A DNA stretch of 64,000 nt from Paenibacillus mendelii (GCF_024498075.1 NZ_JANHOF010000001.1:1116001-1180000), one strand, 5' to 3'. Shown: positions 43,223 through 52,378, counted from the first letter of the stretch. Notes: a model not told the origin generated them from the sequence alone. Program-made: numbers and translations.

Positions 43223-43673
43223 ATTGTTGATCGTTCTTTTGGCGGCATCTTCTGCAGATGCCTTGGAAATCAAGACGATGGTCGATGACAGTAAAGCCAT
43301 ATTCCTTCTCGAGCCGCTCTTCAAGCGGTCCGAGCCAGTCTTCCAAGATCTCATCCATCGTTCCGCATTGTACGCAGATCAGATGATGATGGTGATGCTT
43401 GTTATTGTCCGTGCGCAGATCGTATCGGGCAACGCCGTCACCGAAATTCAATTTCTCTACGACATGGAGCTCACTGAGAAGCTCGAGTGTCCGATATACG
43501 GTTGCAAGGCCGATTTCCGGCGCTTTATCCTTCACGAGCATAAACACATCTTCGGCGCTCAGATGGTCTTCCTCGTTCTCCAGTAACACCCGTACCGTCG
43601 CCTCGCGCTGCGGGGTGAGCTTGTACCCTTGCGACTGCAGCTGCTGCTTAATTTTATCAATCCGGGATTCCAT
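43221..43673 (-). CDS. fur: Ferric uptake regulator Fur
   Basis: Iron-responsive repressor of 150 residues. The winged helix (GYKLTPQREATVRVLLEN, GLATVYRTLELL) is followed by the metal-binding region NNKHHHHHLICVQCG and C-terminal CRRCRQK, giving the two CxxC structural zinc pairs. Position next to spoIIM matches fur in B. subtilis and argues against PerR or Zur. Confidence 0.93.
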   Translation of the reverse strand: MESRIDKIKQQLQSQGYKLTPQREATVRVLLENEEDHLSAEDVFMLVKDKAPEIGLATVYRTLELLSELHVVEKLNFGDGVARYDLRTDNNKHHHHHLICVQCGTMDEILEDWLGPLEERLEKEYGFTVIDHRLDFQGICRRCRQKNDQQ

Positions 43674-43725
43674 GGTTTCCCCCCTCGCACATGGCTCATG
43701 CCCATCGCCGGAAACACTTGTTTTT

Positions 43726-43755
43726 ATTATAGAGTCACATTGCGAGGAAAGTCAA
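43726..43755 (-). promoter_or_regulatory. Promoter of fur
   Basis: TTGACT (43750-43755) and a perfect TATAAT (43726-43731) are 18 bases apart on the minus strand. The leader before fur would be about 46 bases. Confidence 0.75.
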
Positions 43756-43769
43756 ACTTTTTAGAATGA

Positions 43770-44414
43770 TTACAATCCACCGGCCGCCCCGCTCAGCAGC
43801 GGAGCAGCCCACTTCAGCAGGCTTGGAGAAACGAACGCCTCAATCAAGGCTGCGCCGGCGATAATAAGAAGCATCGCGACCGCCGTTGAGGTATGGGACA
43901 GGAATGGCCCTCCAAGCGTACCGTATCTCCCCATAATCCGGTTCCGTATCATGTAGAGAGAGAACGAGACTGCCGAGACGCTTGCGATCAATATAGCGGG
44001 AACGACAATCAGGTTGGGCGGGGCAACCGAGACCAGCGAGAACAGAAGCCCGTTCCATTCATGCTGACTGACCAGCGTACCGACCGCAAACCCGACAAGA
44101 ACCCCTTTTAAGAAATCAAGCGCAAGCACGAGCGGCATCCCCACTACCGTCAGCCCAAGCACCCAGATGAGTATGAGCCATTTGGCATGAAAAAAAACGC
44201 GTTCCCAGAACGACTCCGACCCGTCCGCACCCATCCCCGCCTGAATGCGCTGAACAAGCTGCTGCACATCTCCCGCCAAATTCTGCTGCTGGTCGAGTGT
44301 CAGCGCGCCCACGAGCAGCACGCCGAAGACAACGCCAACGACAAACAATACCGAGACGAATACATAAAGCGTCAACTGATCTTTCATCAGCGATTGCTGC
44401 ATAGGCGAACGCAT
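43770..44414 (-). CDS. spoIIM: Stage II sporulation protein M
   Basis: Mother-cell membrane protein of the SpoIIDMP engulfment machine. It has 214 residues, the same as B. subtilis SpoIIM. Helices are at about 16-40, 77-99, 104-125, 138-160 and 180-200. Conserved parts are LIWVLGLTVVGMPLVLALDFLKGVLVG and SVAPPNLIVVPAIL. The start at 44414 follows TGGAGG; the longer in-frame extension to 44591 runs into the endonuclease gene. Confidence 0.92.
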   Translation of the reverse strand: MRSPMQQSLMKDQLTLYVFVSVLFVVGVVFGVLLVGALTLDQQQNLAGDVQQLVQRIQAGMGADGSESFWERVFFHAKWLILIWVLGLTVVGMPLVLALDFLKGVLVGFAVGTLVSQHEWNGLLFSLVSVAPPNLIVVPAILIASVSAVSFSLYMIRNRIMGRYGTLGGPFLSHTSTAVAMLLIIAGAALIEAFVSPSLLKWAAPLLSGAAGGL

Positions 44415-44547
44415 GGCATACGACCTCCACTTCAACGTTTTGCGGAGCAAAACTCGCATCGACGAGCATAAGCTCTTCCACGATAAAGTGTATGTCCAAG
44501 CCCTCGCTGCTATGACGAATGACGATGACCATGACGTTCGCTCCCCA

Positions 44548-45744
44548 TTACGAACGCGCCACAGTGCCGTACCGCCCGCCGCCCCCGGCATTCAATTGCA
44601 GCTTACCGTCCCGCGCTGCGGCGATGGCCGCCGCTGCCGTATCACCGGCAATCCCCGCGATCTCTTCCCGCGAAGCGGTATGCAATACGGCCATCTCGGT
44701 TCCGAACCGGTCAAGCAGCTTGTTCAGCGTCACCTTCCCGATGCCTGGAACGAACTCCAGCGGCACTTGATAGATATATGGGGGCCGGTTGTCCTGCGCC
44801 GGGAGCTGTGTCCGACCGGCTTTCGCCCCGAGCTCCTCGATGCGGTCCATCACACCTTTTACCAGCTTCAGGCTTCCGCACGCCGGGCAGCGCTCGGCTG
44901 CCGCTTCCGCACCTGCAAGGGAAGAACAGCTCAAACAATACGTACGATGATACTTCCCAAGCAGCGGATTCAGCCCGTAATTGGCTGCGATCGACCGGCC
45001 CTCTCTTTCCTTGAGTGCAAGTGCAAATTCGGCGAATGACGGCTCCTTCAGCAGCAGCGCGTTGTACTCCCGGCCAATCTTGGCCAGTGAATGCGCATCG
45101 GAATTCGTCAGAAACGGCAGTTCATCCAGATCGGGAATCCACCCTGCCATCGCCGTATCCGAGCTTAGTCCCAATTCAACCGCATCGACGCCCGAGGGAT
45201 CGAGCGTGTCCCCAAGCCGATCCGAGCAGCTTCCGAATAAGCTTTTATGCGGGGTGAAAATATGCGCGGGGATGAATAGGCCTCCCCTGCCCTTCGCTTC
45301 CTCTTGAAGTACGCGAGAGGGGACATAGATGCGTTGTGAGCTGAGATTCACGTTCCGCATATGGCGCGACATCCAGACCGTAAAGTCGCACATCGCACCA
45401 AAGGTCGGCAAATAGACGAGATGATGGGCAGGGCCGCAGCCTGCATCCCTGACTTCGATTTCCGCCCCTAATAGAATCGTCGTATTCCGGTACCGGATGC
45501 CGCCGCCTTCAATTTCCTCCATCTCGCCAGTGTCGAGCAGGCTTGCGATATCCTCCTGCACGCCCGGGGAGTGGCAGTCAATGACACCGAGAAGCCCGAT
45601 CCCCTTCCGATGTGCCGCTTCTTGGGCGATGCTCCGGAAGGTCAAGTTGCGGCTGGCGCTGATCTTGACAGCCTCCCCGCTCTCCGTGCTGCCGATATGC
45701 AGATGCAGATCGGCGAAAACCCGGCCAAGCTTCTGGCTTCGCAT
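44548..45744 (-). CDS. Endonuclease Q family protein (PHP domain)
   Basis: DNA-repair nuclease of 398 residues, the family containing B. subtilis YqxK, which nicks DNA 5' of deaminated or abasic bases. The PHP metal site starts FADLHLHIG, with GVIDCHSPG and LTNSDAHS further on. A zinc finger with CLSC and CPACG follows, then a helix-hairpin-helix (EFVPGIGKVTLNKLLDRFG). It ends about 130 bases before spoIIM. Activity on particular bases is not visible from sequence. Confidence 0.88.
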   Translation of the reverse strand: MRSQKLGRVFADLHLHIGSTESGEAVKISASRNLTFRSIAQEAAHRKGIGLLGVIDCHSPGVQEDIASLLDTGEMEEIEGGGIRYRNTTILLGAEIEVRDAGCGPAHHLVYLPTFGAMCDFTVWMSRHMRNVNLSSQRIYVPSRVLQEEAKGRGGLFIPAHIFTPHKSLFGSCSDRLGDTLDPSGVDAVELGLSSDTAMAGWIPDLDELPFLTNSDAHSLAKIGREYNALLLKEPSFAEFALALKEREGRSIAANYGLNPLLGKYHRTYCLSCSSLAGAEAAAERCPACGSLKLVKGVMDRIEELGAKAGRTQLPAQDNRPPYIYQVPLEFVPGIGKVTLNKLLDRFGTEMAVLHTASREEIAGIAGDTAAAAIAAARDGKLQLNAGGGGRYGTVARS

Positions 45745-45746
45745 AA

Positions 45747-46304
45747 TTAAATCTCACCCGTCAGTCTGTAGACCTGCCAGGCATAGACAGCCAGTATCGT
45801 CTTGGCATCGCTGATTCGTTCTTCCCGGATATACTGCTGCGCCTGCTCGAAGGTGATAGCCTCCACATTCAAGAACTCGTCTTCATCCGGATTGCTCTCT
45901 CCTTTGACCAGATCCTCCGCCAGAAATATGAATAGCTTCTCGTCGGCAAAGCCCGGCGATGTGTAGAATGCGCTTAGCGGTCTTAGCCGGCCGGCCTTGT
46001 AGCCCGTTTCTTCCTCAAGCTCGCGTCCCGCCGCAACGATGGGATCTTCTCCAGCGTCCAGCTTGCCTGCTGGAATCTCCACTTGGAATTTCTCCATCGG
46101 CTTGCGGTACTGTTCCACGACCAGCATCTTGCCGTCGATTAGAGCGAGCACCGCAGCCGCGCCCGGATGTCTGACGATTTCCCGCGTCGCCGTCCCCCCG
46201 GTCGGCAGCTCGACCGTATCTACCTGCAGCGAAATGATTTTCCCTTGGAAGATCGGCTCCGTATGAACGGTCCGCTCCCGATATTCATCTGTCTTCTTCA
46301 ACAT
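45747..46304 (-). CDS. nudF: ADP-ribose pyrophosphatase (Nudix)
   Basis: Nudix hydrolase of 185 residues that splits ADP-ribose to AMP and ribose 5-phosphate. The complete Nudix box G-x5-E-x7-REUxEExGU is present, from GKLDAGED to RELEEETGY. It stops 3 bases before the endonuclease Q start, so the two are co-transcribed. GGAGAG precedes the ATG. Confidence 0.93.
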   Translation of the reverse strand: MLKKTDEYRERTVHTEPIFQGKIISLQVDTVELPTGGTATREIVRHPGAAAVLALIDGKMLVVEQYRKPMEKFQVEIPAGKLDAGEDPIVAAGRELEEETGYKAGRLRPLSAFYTSPGFADEKLFIFLAEDLVKGESNPDEDEFLNVEAITFEQAQQYIREERISDAKTILAVYAWQVYRLTGEI

Positions 46305-46457
46305 AAATGTCTCTCCTTATTGGATATCGGATCTATAAATGCTGCATTAGGAAGCCGTGGTATAACCTGTCCGGCTTCCGCATATGCTTCATTATATCAA
46401 ACCAAGGCTTTCAAAAAACGAATTTACGATTAATACCATCTAAAGGGGGAATATGAC

Positions 46458-46619
46458 ATGAAGCAGTATTCCGTCTCCACCCAGCTCATGCTCGTCGGTA
46501 AAGCATGGGAAATCCGTCATCAGCTCCGGCTTATGACAAGGCAGGTTCCGTCCAGCAGCCAGGATTCAAGCCGTACCTTAGGCGAATATCTCGAGCATCG
46601 ACGTCCTCTACAACGCTAA
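46458..46619 (+). CDS. mciZ: Z-ring inhibitor peptide MciZ
   Basis: Plus-strand gene of 53 codons. Its N-terminal half, MKQYSVSTQLMLVGKAWEIR, shares the central MLVGKAWEIRxxL block with the 40-residue B. subtilis MciZ, a mother-cell peptide that caps FtsZ filaments and stops extra divisions in sporulation. GGGGGA lies 8 bases before the ATG. It is divergent from nudF. The tail after residue 25 is longer and different from Bacillus MciZ, with GEYLEHRRPLQR at the end. Confidence 0.88.
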   Translation: MKQYSVSTQLMLVGKAWEIRHQLRLMTRQVPSSSQDSSRTLGEYLEHRRPLQR

Positions 46620-46707
46620 CCTTCCTTACTCTATATATAAATTCAGATACAGCCTATGAGCGTCGCCTCCGCGAGCGGCTCCTGCAAGGGACGCTCCCGC
46701 AAAGATG

Positions 46708-46753
46708 CATGAAGAAACCCGTCAGGCTTAGGCCTGGCGGGTTTCTTCATGCT
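46708..46753. terminator. Bidirectional terminator between mciZ and the PepT-like gene
   Basis: GCATGAAGAAACCCG pairs perfectly with CGGGTTTCTTCATGC, with an inner CAGG/CCTG stem. The T-rich arms give TTTCTTC on both strands. Confidence 0.85.
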
Positions 46754-46839
46754 GTTAATCCGGCATATGCAAGCACCGCCGGCATCATTGCCCTGCGCGA
46801 TTGCCGCAGCGTTCCCCGTTTATCCGCTGGGACCGCCTT

Positions 46840-47973
46840 CTATGCCTGTCTATTCGCCGCTTGCTTGATAAGCTCGACGACGAGCTCGGCTGTTTTCACG
46901 AGATCCCTCACACGGATCTGTTCTTTCGTTGTATGGATATGCTCATAGCCGACCGCCAGATTAACCGTCGGAACGCCCAGACCGTTAAAAATATTGGCAT
47001 CGCTGCCTCCGCCCGAATGGAACGTCTTCGGCGTGCCGCCGATGCTTGCAATGGCGGTTTTCGCCAACTCTACGACCGGATCTCCGTCTTCGTACGAATA
47101 TGCCGGATAAATAATTTGGCTCTCGAAATCAGCCGATGCTCCGTATTCCGCCACAACGGCCTCGACCGCTTCTCTCATCGACGCAATCTGCTTATCCAGC
47201 TTATCGCCGGCGATGCTGCGCGCTTCTGCGTCCAATTTGACGAAATCACACACGATATTGGTTGCGCCTCCGCCTTCGAAACGTCCGATATTGGCGGTCG
47301 TTTCGTGATCGATCCGGCCAAGCGGCATCCGCGCGATCGCTTTCGCGGCGACTTGTATGGCGCTAATGCCCTTCTCGGGATTAACGCCGGCATGCGCCGA
47401 TTTACCATGAATCTTGATTGAGATCTTCGCTTGTGCCGGCGCTGCGACGGCAATGTCTCCGACCTCGCCATTGGAATCCAGCGCATAACCGAATTTGGCT
47501 TCCAGCTTTGCGGAATCAAGCGACCTTGCACCGACGAGTCCCGATTCCTCCCCGGCGGTAATGATAAATTGTACGGCACCGTGCGGGATGGTCTGCTCCT
47601 TCAGCACCCGGATCGCTTCCAGCATCGCGGCGAGCCCGGCTTTGTCATCACTGCCCAGAATCGTCGTCCCGTCGCTGCGAATATAGCCGTCGGCATCAAG
47701 CTGCGGCTTGATGCCGTTGCCCGGCGTGACCGTGTCCATATGGGATGTGAAGAAGATCGTCTCTGCCTCCGGCGCACCGCTTGCATTCAGCTTAACAATC
47801 AAGTTGCCCGCACCGTGTCCGGTGACGGACGCCGAATCGTCTTCCTCGACGGACAATCCTAGTGCAGTGAACTCTTTCGTCAGCACATCGCATATTTGCC
47901 GCTCATTCTTCGTCTCGCTATCTACCCGGACAAGCGACAAAAACTGCTCTACTAACCGCTGCTCTTGAATCAT
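46840..47973 (-). CDS. M20 family peptidase, PepT-like (YqjE)
   Basis: Zinc-dependent aminopeptidase of 377 residues. Metal and catalytic motifs are FTSHMDTVTPG, GSDDKAGLAAM, TAGEESGLVGAR and LDSNGEVG; His in YEHIHTTKE completes the site. The inserted dimerisation domain starts KISIKIHGKSAHAG. GAGGAAAGTCA precedes the ATG. The B. subtilis orthologue appears to be YqjE, of unproven substrate. Confidence 0.9.
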   Translation of the reverse strand: MIQEQRLVEQFLSLVRVDSETKNERQICDVLTKEFTALGLSVEEDDSASVTGHGAGNLIVKLNASGAPEAETIFFTSHMDTVTPGNGIKPQLDADGYIRSDGTTILGSDDKAGLAAMLEAIRVLKEQTIPHGAVQFIITAGEESGLVGARSLDSAKLEAKFGYALDSNGEVGDIAVAAPAQAKISIKIHGKSAHAGVNPEKGISAIQVAAKAIARMPLGRIDHETTANIGRFEGGGATNIVCDFVKLDAEARSIAGDKLDKQIASMREAVEAVVAEYGASADFESQIIYPAYSYEDGDPVVELAKTAIASIGGTPKTFHSGGGSDANIFNGLGVPTVNLAVGYEHIHTTKEQIRVRDLVKTAELVVELIKQAANRQA

Positions 47974-48053
47974 TGACTTTCCTCCGTCCCTCTTTATCGT
48001 TTACAATAGGCTAGAACGTCTATAAATCTATTATCCGGAAGGGGCCTATTTCC

Positions 48054-48152
48054 ATGCGCACGAATCGCATCATGAGGATTGTCGTTTGGCTGCTCATCAT
48101 TTCACTGCTTATGTCCACCCTGCTCGTCGGCATCGGTTGGGTGCTCGAATAG
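48054..48152 (+). CDS. prli42: Stressosome-associated membrane miniprotein Prli42
   Basis: Plus-strand gene of 32 codons encoding MRTNRIMRIVVWLLIISLL followed by STLLVGIGW. A short basic N-terminus and a single membrane helix ending STLLxG match Prli42, the Listeria miniprotein that tethers the stressosome to the membrane. AAGGGG is 9 bases before ATG. Its last 51 bases overlap the 3' end of lipB on the other strand. Stressosome genes are not in this window, so function is inferred. Confidence 0.8.
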   Translation: MRTNRIMRIVVWLLIISLLMSTLLVGIGWVLE

Positions 48153-48842
48153 ATTCGTCAGATCCGCAGCCTCAAATCCGAAACTCCGGCAAAAGTAAGG
48201 AATCAGCTCTTCGGCCGCTTGTCGGACACTCAGGTGTATGCCCGTTAGATCCGTAAAGGACGTGACGTCATACTCCTGAATGCCGCAAGGCACAATTCCC
48301 CGAAAGCCTTCTTCGCCAATGCCAGCCTTCAGATTGAGCGCGAAGCCATGACTCGTCACGAATCCCCGGCGGGTCCGGCATTTGTTGAATTTTACCCCGA
48401 TCGCCGCAAGCTTCGCATTGCCTACCCATACACCCGTATACTCCGGCTTCCGTCCGCCTTGAATGCCATAACCCGCGAGCCAATCAATGATAATCTGCTC
48501 CAGCTGTCTTAAATAGCCATGCAAATCCAACCCTGCCGCGTCCAGGTACAAGAGCGGGTAACCGACCAGTTGTCCGGGACCATGGTACGTAATGTCTCCG
48601 CCCCGGTCGATATGGAACACTTGAATCCCCTCTTCGGCCAGCTGCTCGTCCGAGTACAGCAGATGCTCCGGATGACGCTGCGAACCGACCGTATAGGTTG
48701 GCGGATGCTGAAGCAGGAGCAGCGTCTCACGCCGCTCCTCCTTGTCAATTTGCTTCACATAAGCTTTCTGCAGCTCCCACGCTTCGGCATAGCCAATTAG
48801 GGGGGTATAGCTGGCTTCCAGCTGTTTTAAATTCGTTGTCAT
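48102..48842 (-). CDS. lipB: Octanoyl transferase LipB
   Basis: Transfers octanoyl from acyl carrier protein to lipoyl domains, the first step in protein lipoylation. Signature GGDITYHGPGQLVGYPL and the catalytic Cys in IVPCGIQEYDVTS with Lys in AAIGVKFNKC are present. Length is 246 residues. It follows the bkdB acyltransferase gene by 18 bases, whose lipoyl domain is a likely target. Its 3' end overlaps prli42. Confidence 0.94.
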   Translation of the reverse strand: MTTNLKQLEASYTPLIGYAEAWELQKAYVKQIDKEERRETLLLLQHPPTYTVGSQRHPEHLLYSDEQLAEEGIQVFHIDRGGDITYHGPGQLVGYPLLYLDAAGLDLHGYLRQLEQIIIDWLAGYGIQGGRKPEYTGVWVGNAKLAAIGVKFNKCRTRRGFVTSHGFALNLKAGIGEEGFRGIVPCGIQEYDVTSFTDLTGIHLSVRQAAEELIPYFCRSFGFEAADLTNLFEHPTDADEQGGHKQ

Positions 48843-48860
48843 CGCAAGTCAAGCCTCGTT

Positions 48861-50228
48861 TCAATACAGTTTCATTTCCTGATCGAAACCTTCGAGCGTA
48901 TCTTTGACGCGCTGCAGAAACCGCCCGCAAATAACGCCGTCCAGAATACGATGGTCAAGTGACAAGCATACATTGGCCATGGAGCGAACCGCAAGCATAT
49001 CATTGATGACGACAGGACGTTTTACGATGGATTCGAATGTCACGATTGCCGCCTGCGGGTAGTTGATGATCGGCTGGGTCAGAATCGAACCGAACGATCC
49101 CGTATTGTTCACAGTGAAGGTTCCGCCTTGAACATCATCCAGCTTAAGCTTGCCATCGCGCGTTTTGCGAGCCAATACGTCGATTTCTCGCGCAATGCCG
49201 GCAATATTCTTCTGGTCGGCATTCTTGATAACCGGCGTGATAACCGAGTCCTCGGTACCGACGGACAGCGATATGTTAATGTCCCGCTTAACGATAATTT
49301 TATCAACGGCCCACACGGAGTTAATGATTGGATAATCCTTGATCGCGTTGACGACCGCCTTGATGAAGAAGGCCAGGTACGTCAGATTGACGCCTTCGCG
49401 CGCACGGAACTCGTCCTTGAGCTTGTTGCGCAGGACGACGAGATTCGTAACGTCCACCTCAATCATCATCCAGCCATGCGGAATTTCCGTTACGCTCTGG
49501 CGCATCTTCTGGGCGATCGTGTTACGGATCGGCGTAATGTCGACGAACGTCTCGCCGCTGCCGGGTATCGATTGGCCTTCAACCTCGATATGCGGAATTC
49601 GCGGCGTCTCCGAGAAATGAATGCCGGACGAGCGAACCGGCACTCTCGGATCCATGTTCAGCTGCTCGGGCTTAGCAGCCGCTACAGAAGGCTCCGCTTT
49701 GGGCGCAGCAGCCTGCTTAACCGCTCCGGAAGCGACGTAAGCCAGCACATCCTTGCGCGTGATCCGGCCGCCCAATCCCGTACCCGGCACCAGAGTCAGA
49801 TTGACGCCATGCTCGGCGGCAATTTGTTGAACTGCGGGCGAATAGCGGTGGCGCATGCTCGTATCGCCGTCCCCGCTTGCTGTGAAACCAGCCGCCTCAG
49901 CGGAGAGAGCTGCGTTACCGCTGCCCTTGCCGGCTTCTTGCGGGTTGCTGCCCGAGCTGCTCGGTATGCCCTCCGCAATGTCATCCTCCGTCTCCACAAG
50001 ACAGATCGGTGTTCCAACGGGAATCGTCTCGCCGGCGCCGACCAAAATTTTGACCAGCGTACCCTTCAGCGTGGAAGGCAGCTCGGCATTAACCTTGTCG
50101 GTAATGATTTCAGCGAGCGGCTCATAGACGTCTACCGGGTCGCCGGGCTGCTTCAACCATTTTTCAATCGTTGCCGATACGAGCGATTCCGCTAACTGCG
50201 GCATGATGACTTCCACAACGGTTTTCAT
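48861..50228 (-). CDS. bkdB: Branched-chain 2-oxoacid dehydrogenase E2
   Basis: Dihydrolipoyl acyltransferase core of 455 residues. The lipoyl domain has the lipoyl-lysine in ITDKVNAE (Lys45), the subunit-binding domain lies at SPAVQQIAAEHGVNLTLVPG and the catalytic domain ends SLDHRILDGVICG (His and Asp). ATG at 50228 follows GGAGTTGA. Third of bkdAA-bkdAB-bkdB. Specificity for branched-chain oxoacids is assigned by context and similarity. Confidence 0.92.
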   Translation of the reverse strand: MKTVVEVIMPQLAESLVSATIEKWLKQPGDPVDVYEPLAEIITDKVNAELPSTLKGTLVKILVGAGETIPVGTPICLVETEDDIAEGIPSSSGSNPQEAGKGSGNAALSAEAAGFTASGDGDTSMRHRYSPAVQQIAAEHGVNLTLVPGTGLGGRITRKDVLAYVASGAVKQAAAPKAEPSVAAAKPEQLNMDPRVPVRSSGIHFSETPRIPHIEVEGQSIPGSGETFVDITPIRNTIAQKMRQSVTEIPHGWMMIEVDVTNLVVLRNKLKDEFRAREGVNLTYLAFFIKAVVNAIKDYPIINSVWAVDKIIVKRDINISLSVGTEDSVITPVIKNADQKNIAGIAREIDVLARKTRDGKLKLDDVQGGTFTVNNTGSFGSILTQPIINYPQAAIVTFESIVKRPVVINDMLAVRSMANVCLSLDHRILDGVICGRFLQRVKDTLEGFDQEMKLY

Positions 50229-50278
50229 GATTATCAACTCCTAAAAACATTTTTCTACAGGAAAAATGCTGCTTGGTA

Positions 50279-51262
50279 TTAGTAGAGCGCGAGATGGCGC
50301 ATCGATTCCTTCACTTTTTCTTTATTGAGCATAAAAAACTTCTCGCCCGGCGGATTGATCGGCATCGCCGGCACATCCGGACCGCATAGCCGCATAATTG
50401 GGGCATCCAGCTCATAGAGCATCTCTTCCGCGATAATCGCGGATACCTCGCCCCCGATACCGCCGAACTTATTGTCCTCATGGATAATCAATACTTTGCC
50501 GGTACGGCGCGCCGCTTCGAGAATCGCCTCTTTGTCCAGCGGCTGCAGCGTACGCAGATCGAGGATATGCGCGGAAATCCCCTCCTGTGCCAGCTCCTCG
50601 GCCGCTTCCATCGCATAGTGAAGCGGGAGACTGTAGCTGATGACCGTAATATCATCACCCTCGCGCAGCACGTTCGCTTTGCCGATCGGAACCGTATAGT
50701 CAGTGTCCGGCACCTCGCCGACGACGAGCTTATAGCATTTTTTATTCTCAAAATATAGCACCGGATCCGGATCGCGAACGGCCGCCTTCAGCAGCCCTTT
50801 CGCATCGTACGGCGTGTACGGCGCGACGATCTTCAGCCCCGGTGTTCCGAAGAAGACTGATTCCGGACATTGGGAATGATACAAGCCGCCGAATACGCCC
50901 CCTCCGATCGGTGCGCGAACGACAAGCGGACAGTTCCAGTCATTATTCGAGCGGTAGCGGATTTTGGCCGCTTCGCTGATGATTTGGTTCGTCGCCGGAA
51001 ACATGAAATCCGAATACTGCATCTCTGCAATCGGCTTCATGCCATACATCGCAGCTCCGATCGCAACGCCGGCAATAGCCGATTCCGCCAGCGGGGCATC
51101 GAGCGCGCGCAGTTCGCCGAACTGCTCCTGAAGTCCTTTAGTCGTGGTGAATACGCCGCCCTTCAGGCCCACATCCTCGCCGAGAACGAAGACGTCCTCA
51201 TCGCGTTCCATCTCTTCCTTCATCGCCAGGCGTATTGCATCGATATATTCCATTACGGCCAT
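50279..51262 (-). CDS. bkdAB: Branched-chain 2-oxoacid dehydrogenase E1 beta
   Basis: Transketolase-like beta subunit of the decarboxylating E1, 327 residues. Motifs: FVLGEDVGLKGGVFTTTKGL, PLAESAIAGVAIGAA and APYTPYDAKGLLKAA. Starts at ATG 51262, one base after the E1 alpha stop, with AAGGAGGG upstream; the longer reading is inside the alpha gene. It builds the E1 heterotetramer with BkdAA. Confidence 0.94.
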   Translation of the reverse strand: MAVMEYIDAIRLAMKEEMERDEDVFVLGEDVGLKGGVFTTTKGLQEQFGELRALDAPLAESAIAGVAIGAAMYGMKPIAEMQYSDFMFPATNQIISEAAKIRYRSNNDWNCPLVVRAPIGGGVFGGLYHSQCPESVFFGTPGLKIVAPYTPYDAKGLLKAAVRDPDPVLYFENKKCYKLVVGEVPDTDYTVPIGKANVLREGDDITVISYSLPLHYAMEAAEELAQEGISAHILDLRTLQPLDKEAILEAARRTGKVLIIHEDNKFGGIGGEVSAIIAEEMLYELDAPIMRLCGPDVPAMPINPPGEKFFMLNKEKVKESMRHLALY

Positions 51263-51263
51263 C

Positions 51264-52295
51264 TTAACGCCCTCCTTCGCCCGAATCGTCTGCATAGACA
51301 TGAAGGAGAATGTCCTCCGGCGCAGGGTACGGTGCTTTATCCCCATATTCCGTCGCATCATCGATCATCGCCCGAAGCTCTTTGCTCAGCTGCGCGTCCC
51401 GTTCTTCGTCCCAAATGCCGCATTCGATCAAATATTGCTTATATTTCGGTATGCCATCATTGCCGCGGTGCTCATCCACTTCTTCCTTCGTCCGGTAAGC
51501 AAGGTCGTTATCGGAGGTGGAATGCGGCGATATGCGATACATCATAGCCTCAATTAATGTCGGCCCTTCACCGGCAGCGGCGCGTGCGCGCGCTTCCTTC
51601 ACGACGCGATAGACCTCCAGCGGATCATTCCCGTCGACCCGTATGCCTGGAAAGCCATAACCGATCGCACGCTCGTATACGTTCCCGCCCAGCTGCTTGT
51701 GCACAGGCGTCGAAATCGCATACTGATTGTTCTCGCACATGAAGATGACAGGCAGCTTATGTACGCCCGCGAAGTTGCAGCCTTCATGGAAATCGCCTTG
51801 ATTGCTGGAGCCTTCCCCGAATGTGACGAAAGAAACGAAGTCTTTCTTCTTCATCTTCGCCGCCAGCGCAAGCCCGACCGCATGCGGAACTTGAGTGGTA
51901 ACCGGACTTGAGCCGGTCACGATGCGAAGCCGTTTGCTGCCGAAGTGTCCGGGCATCTGGCGGCCGCCGCTGTTCGGATCCTCCGCCTTGGCGAATACCG
52001 ACAGCATCAGCTCGCGCGGCGTCATGCCCACAGTCAGGACGAGGGCATAATCCCGATAATAAGGAAGAAAATAATCAATCTCCCGATTCAGGGCGTATGC
52101 CGCCGCCACCTGTGCCGGCTCCTGACCGATACCGGACACATGGAAGTTAATTTTGCCTGCCCGCTGCAGCAGAAGCCCTCGTTCATCGAAACGCCTTGCC
52201 ATGAGCATCTTGGTATACATATCGATAGCCTGTTCATCGGTCAGCCCAAGCTCCTCGTGTCTGGACAATTGCCGAACAGATCCGGATTGCATCAT
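51264..52295 (-). CDS. bkdAA: Branched-chain 2-oxoacid dehydrogenase E1 alpha
   Basis: Thiamine diphosphate-binding alpha subunit, 343 residues. The ThDP motif GEGSSNQGDFHEGCNFAGVHKLPVIFMCENN and the phosphorylation-like loop YRISPHSTSDN are clear. AAGGAGGGAATCC precedes two adjacent ATGs. Removes CO2 from oxoacids made from Val, Leu and Ile, giving precursors for branched-chain fatty acids that dominate Paenibacillus membranes. Confidence 0.94.
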   Translation of the reverse strand: MMQSGSVRQLSRHEELGLTDEQAIDMYTKMLMARRFDERGLLLQRAGKINFHVSGIGQEPAQVAAAYALNREIDYFLPYYRDYALVLTVGMTPRELMLSVFAKAEDPNSGGRQMPGHFGSKRLRIVTGSSPVTTQVPHAVGLALAAKMKKKDFVSFVTFGEGSSNQGDFHEGCNFAGVHKLPVIFMCENNQYAISTPVHKQLGGNVYERAIGYGFPGIRVDGNDPLEVYRVVKEARARAAAGEGPTLIEAMMYRISPHSTSDNDLAYRTKEEVDEHRGNDGIPKYKQYLIECGIWDEERDAQLSKELRAMIDDATEYGDKAPYPAPEDILLHVYADDSGEGGR

Positions 52296-52350
52296 AGGGA
52301 TTCCCTCCTTGTTTAGCTGATCTTATAACCTGGTACTAAGACTTGATTCT

Positions 52351-52378
52351 ATTATAACTGAGTTTTCGTGAAAAAGAA
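52351..52378 (-). promoter_or_regulatory. Possible promoter of bkdAA
   Basis: A perfect TATAAT (52351-52356) on the minus strand has a weak TTCTTT 16 bases upstream. It overlaps the end of the lpdV terminator. Confidence 0.45.

Noticed and set aside
49128-50195. 355-residue plus-strand open frame
   Set aside because: Antisense shadow of the bkdB acyltransferase gene; no domain or ribosome site.
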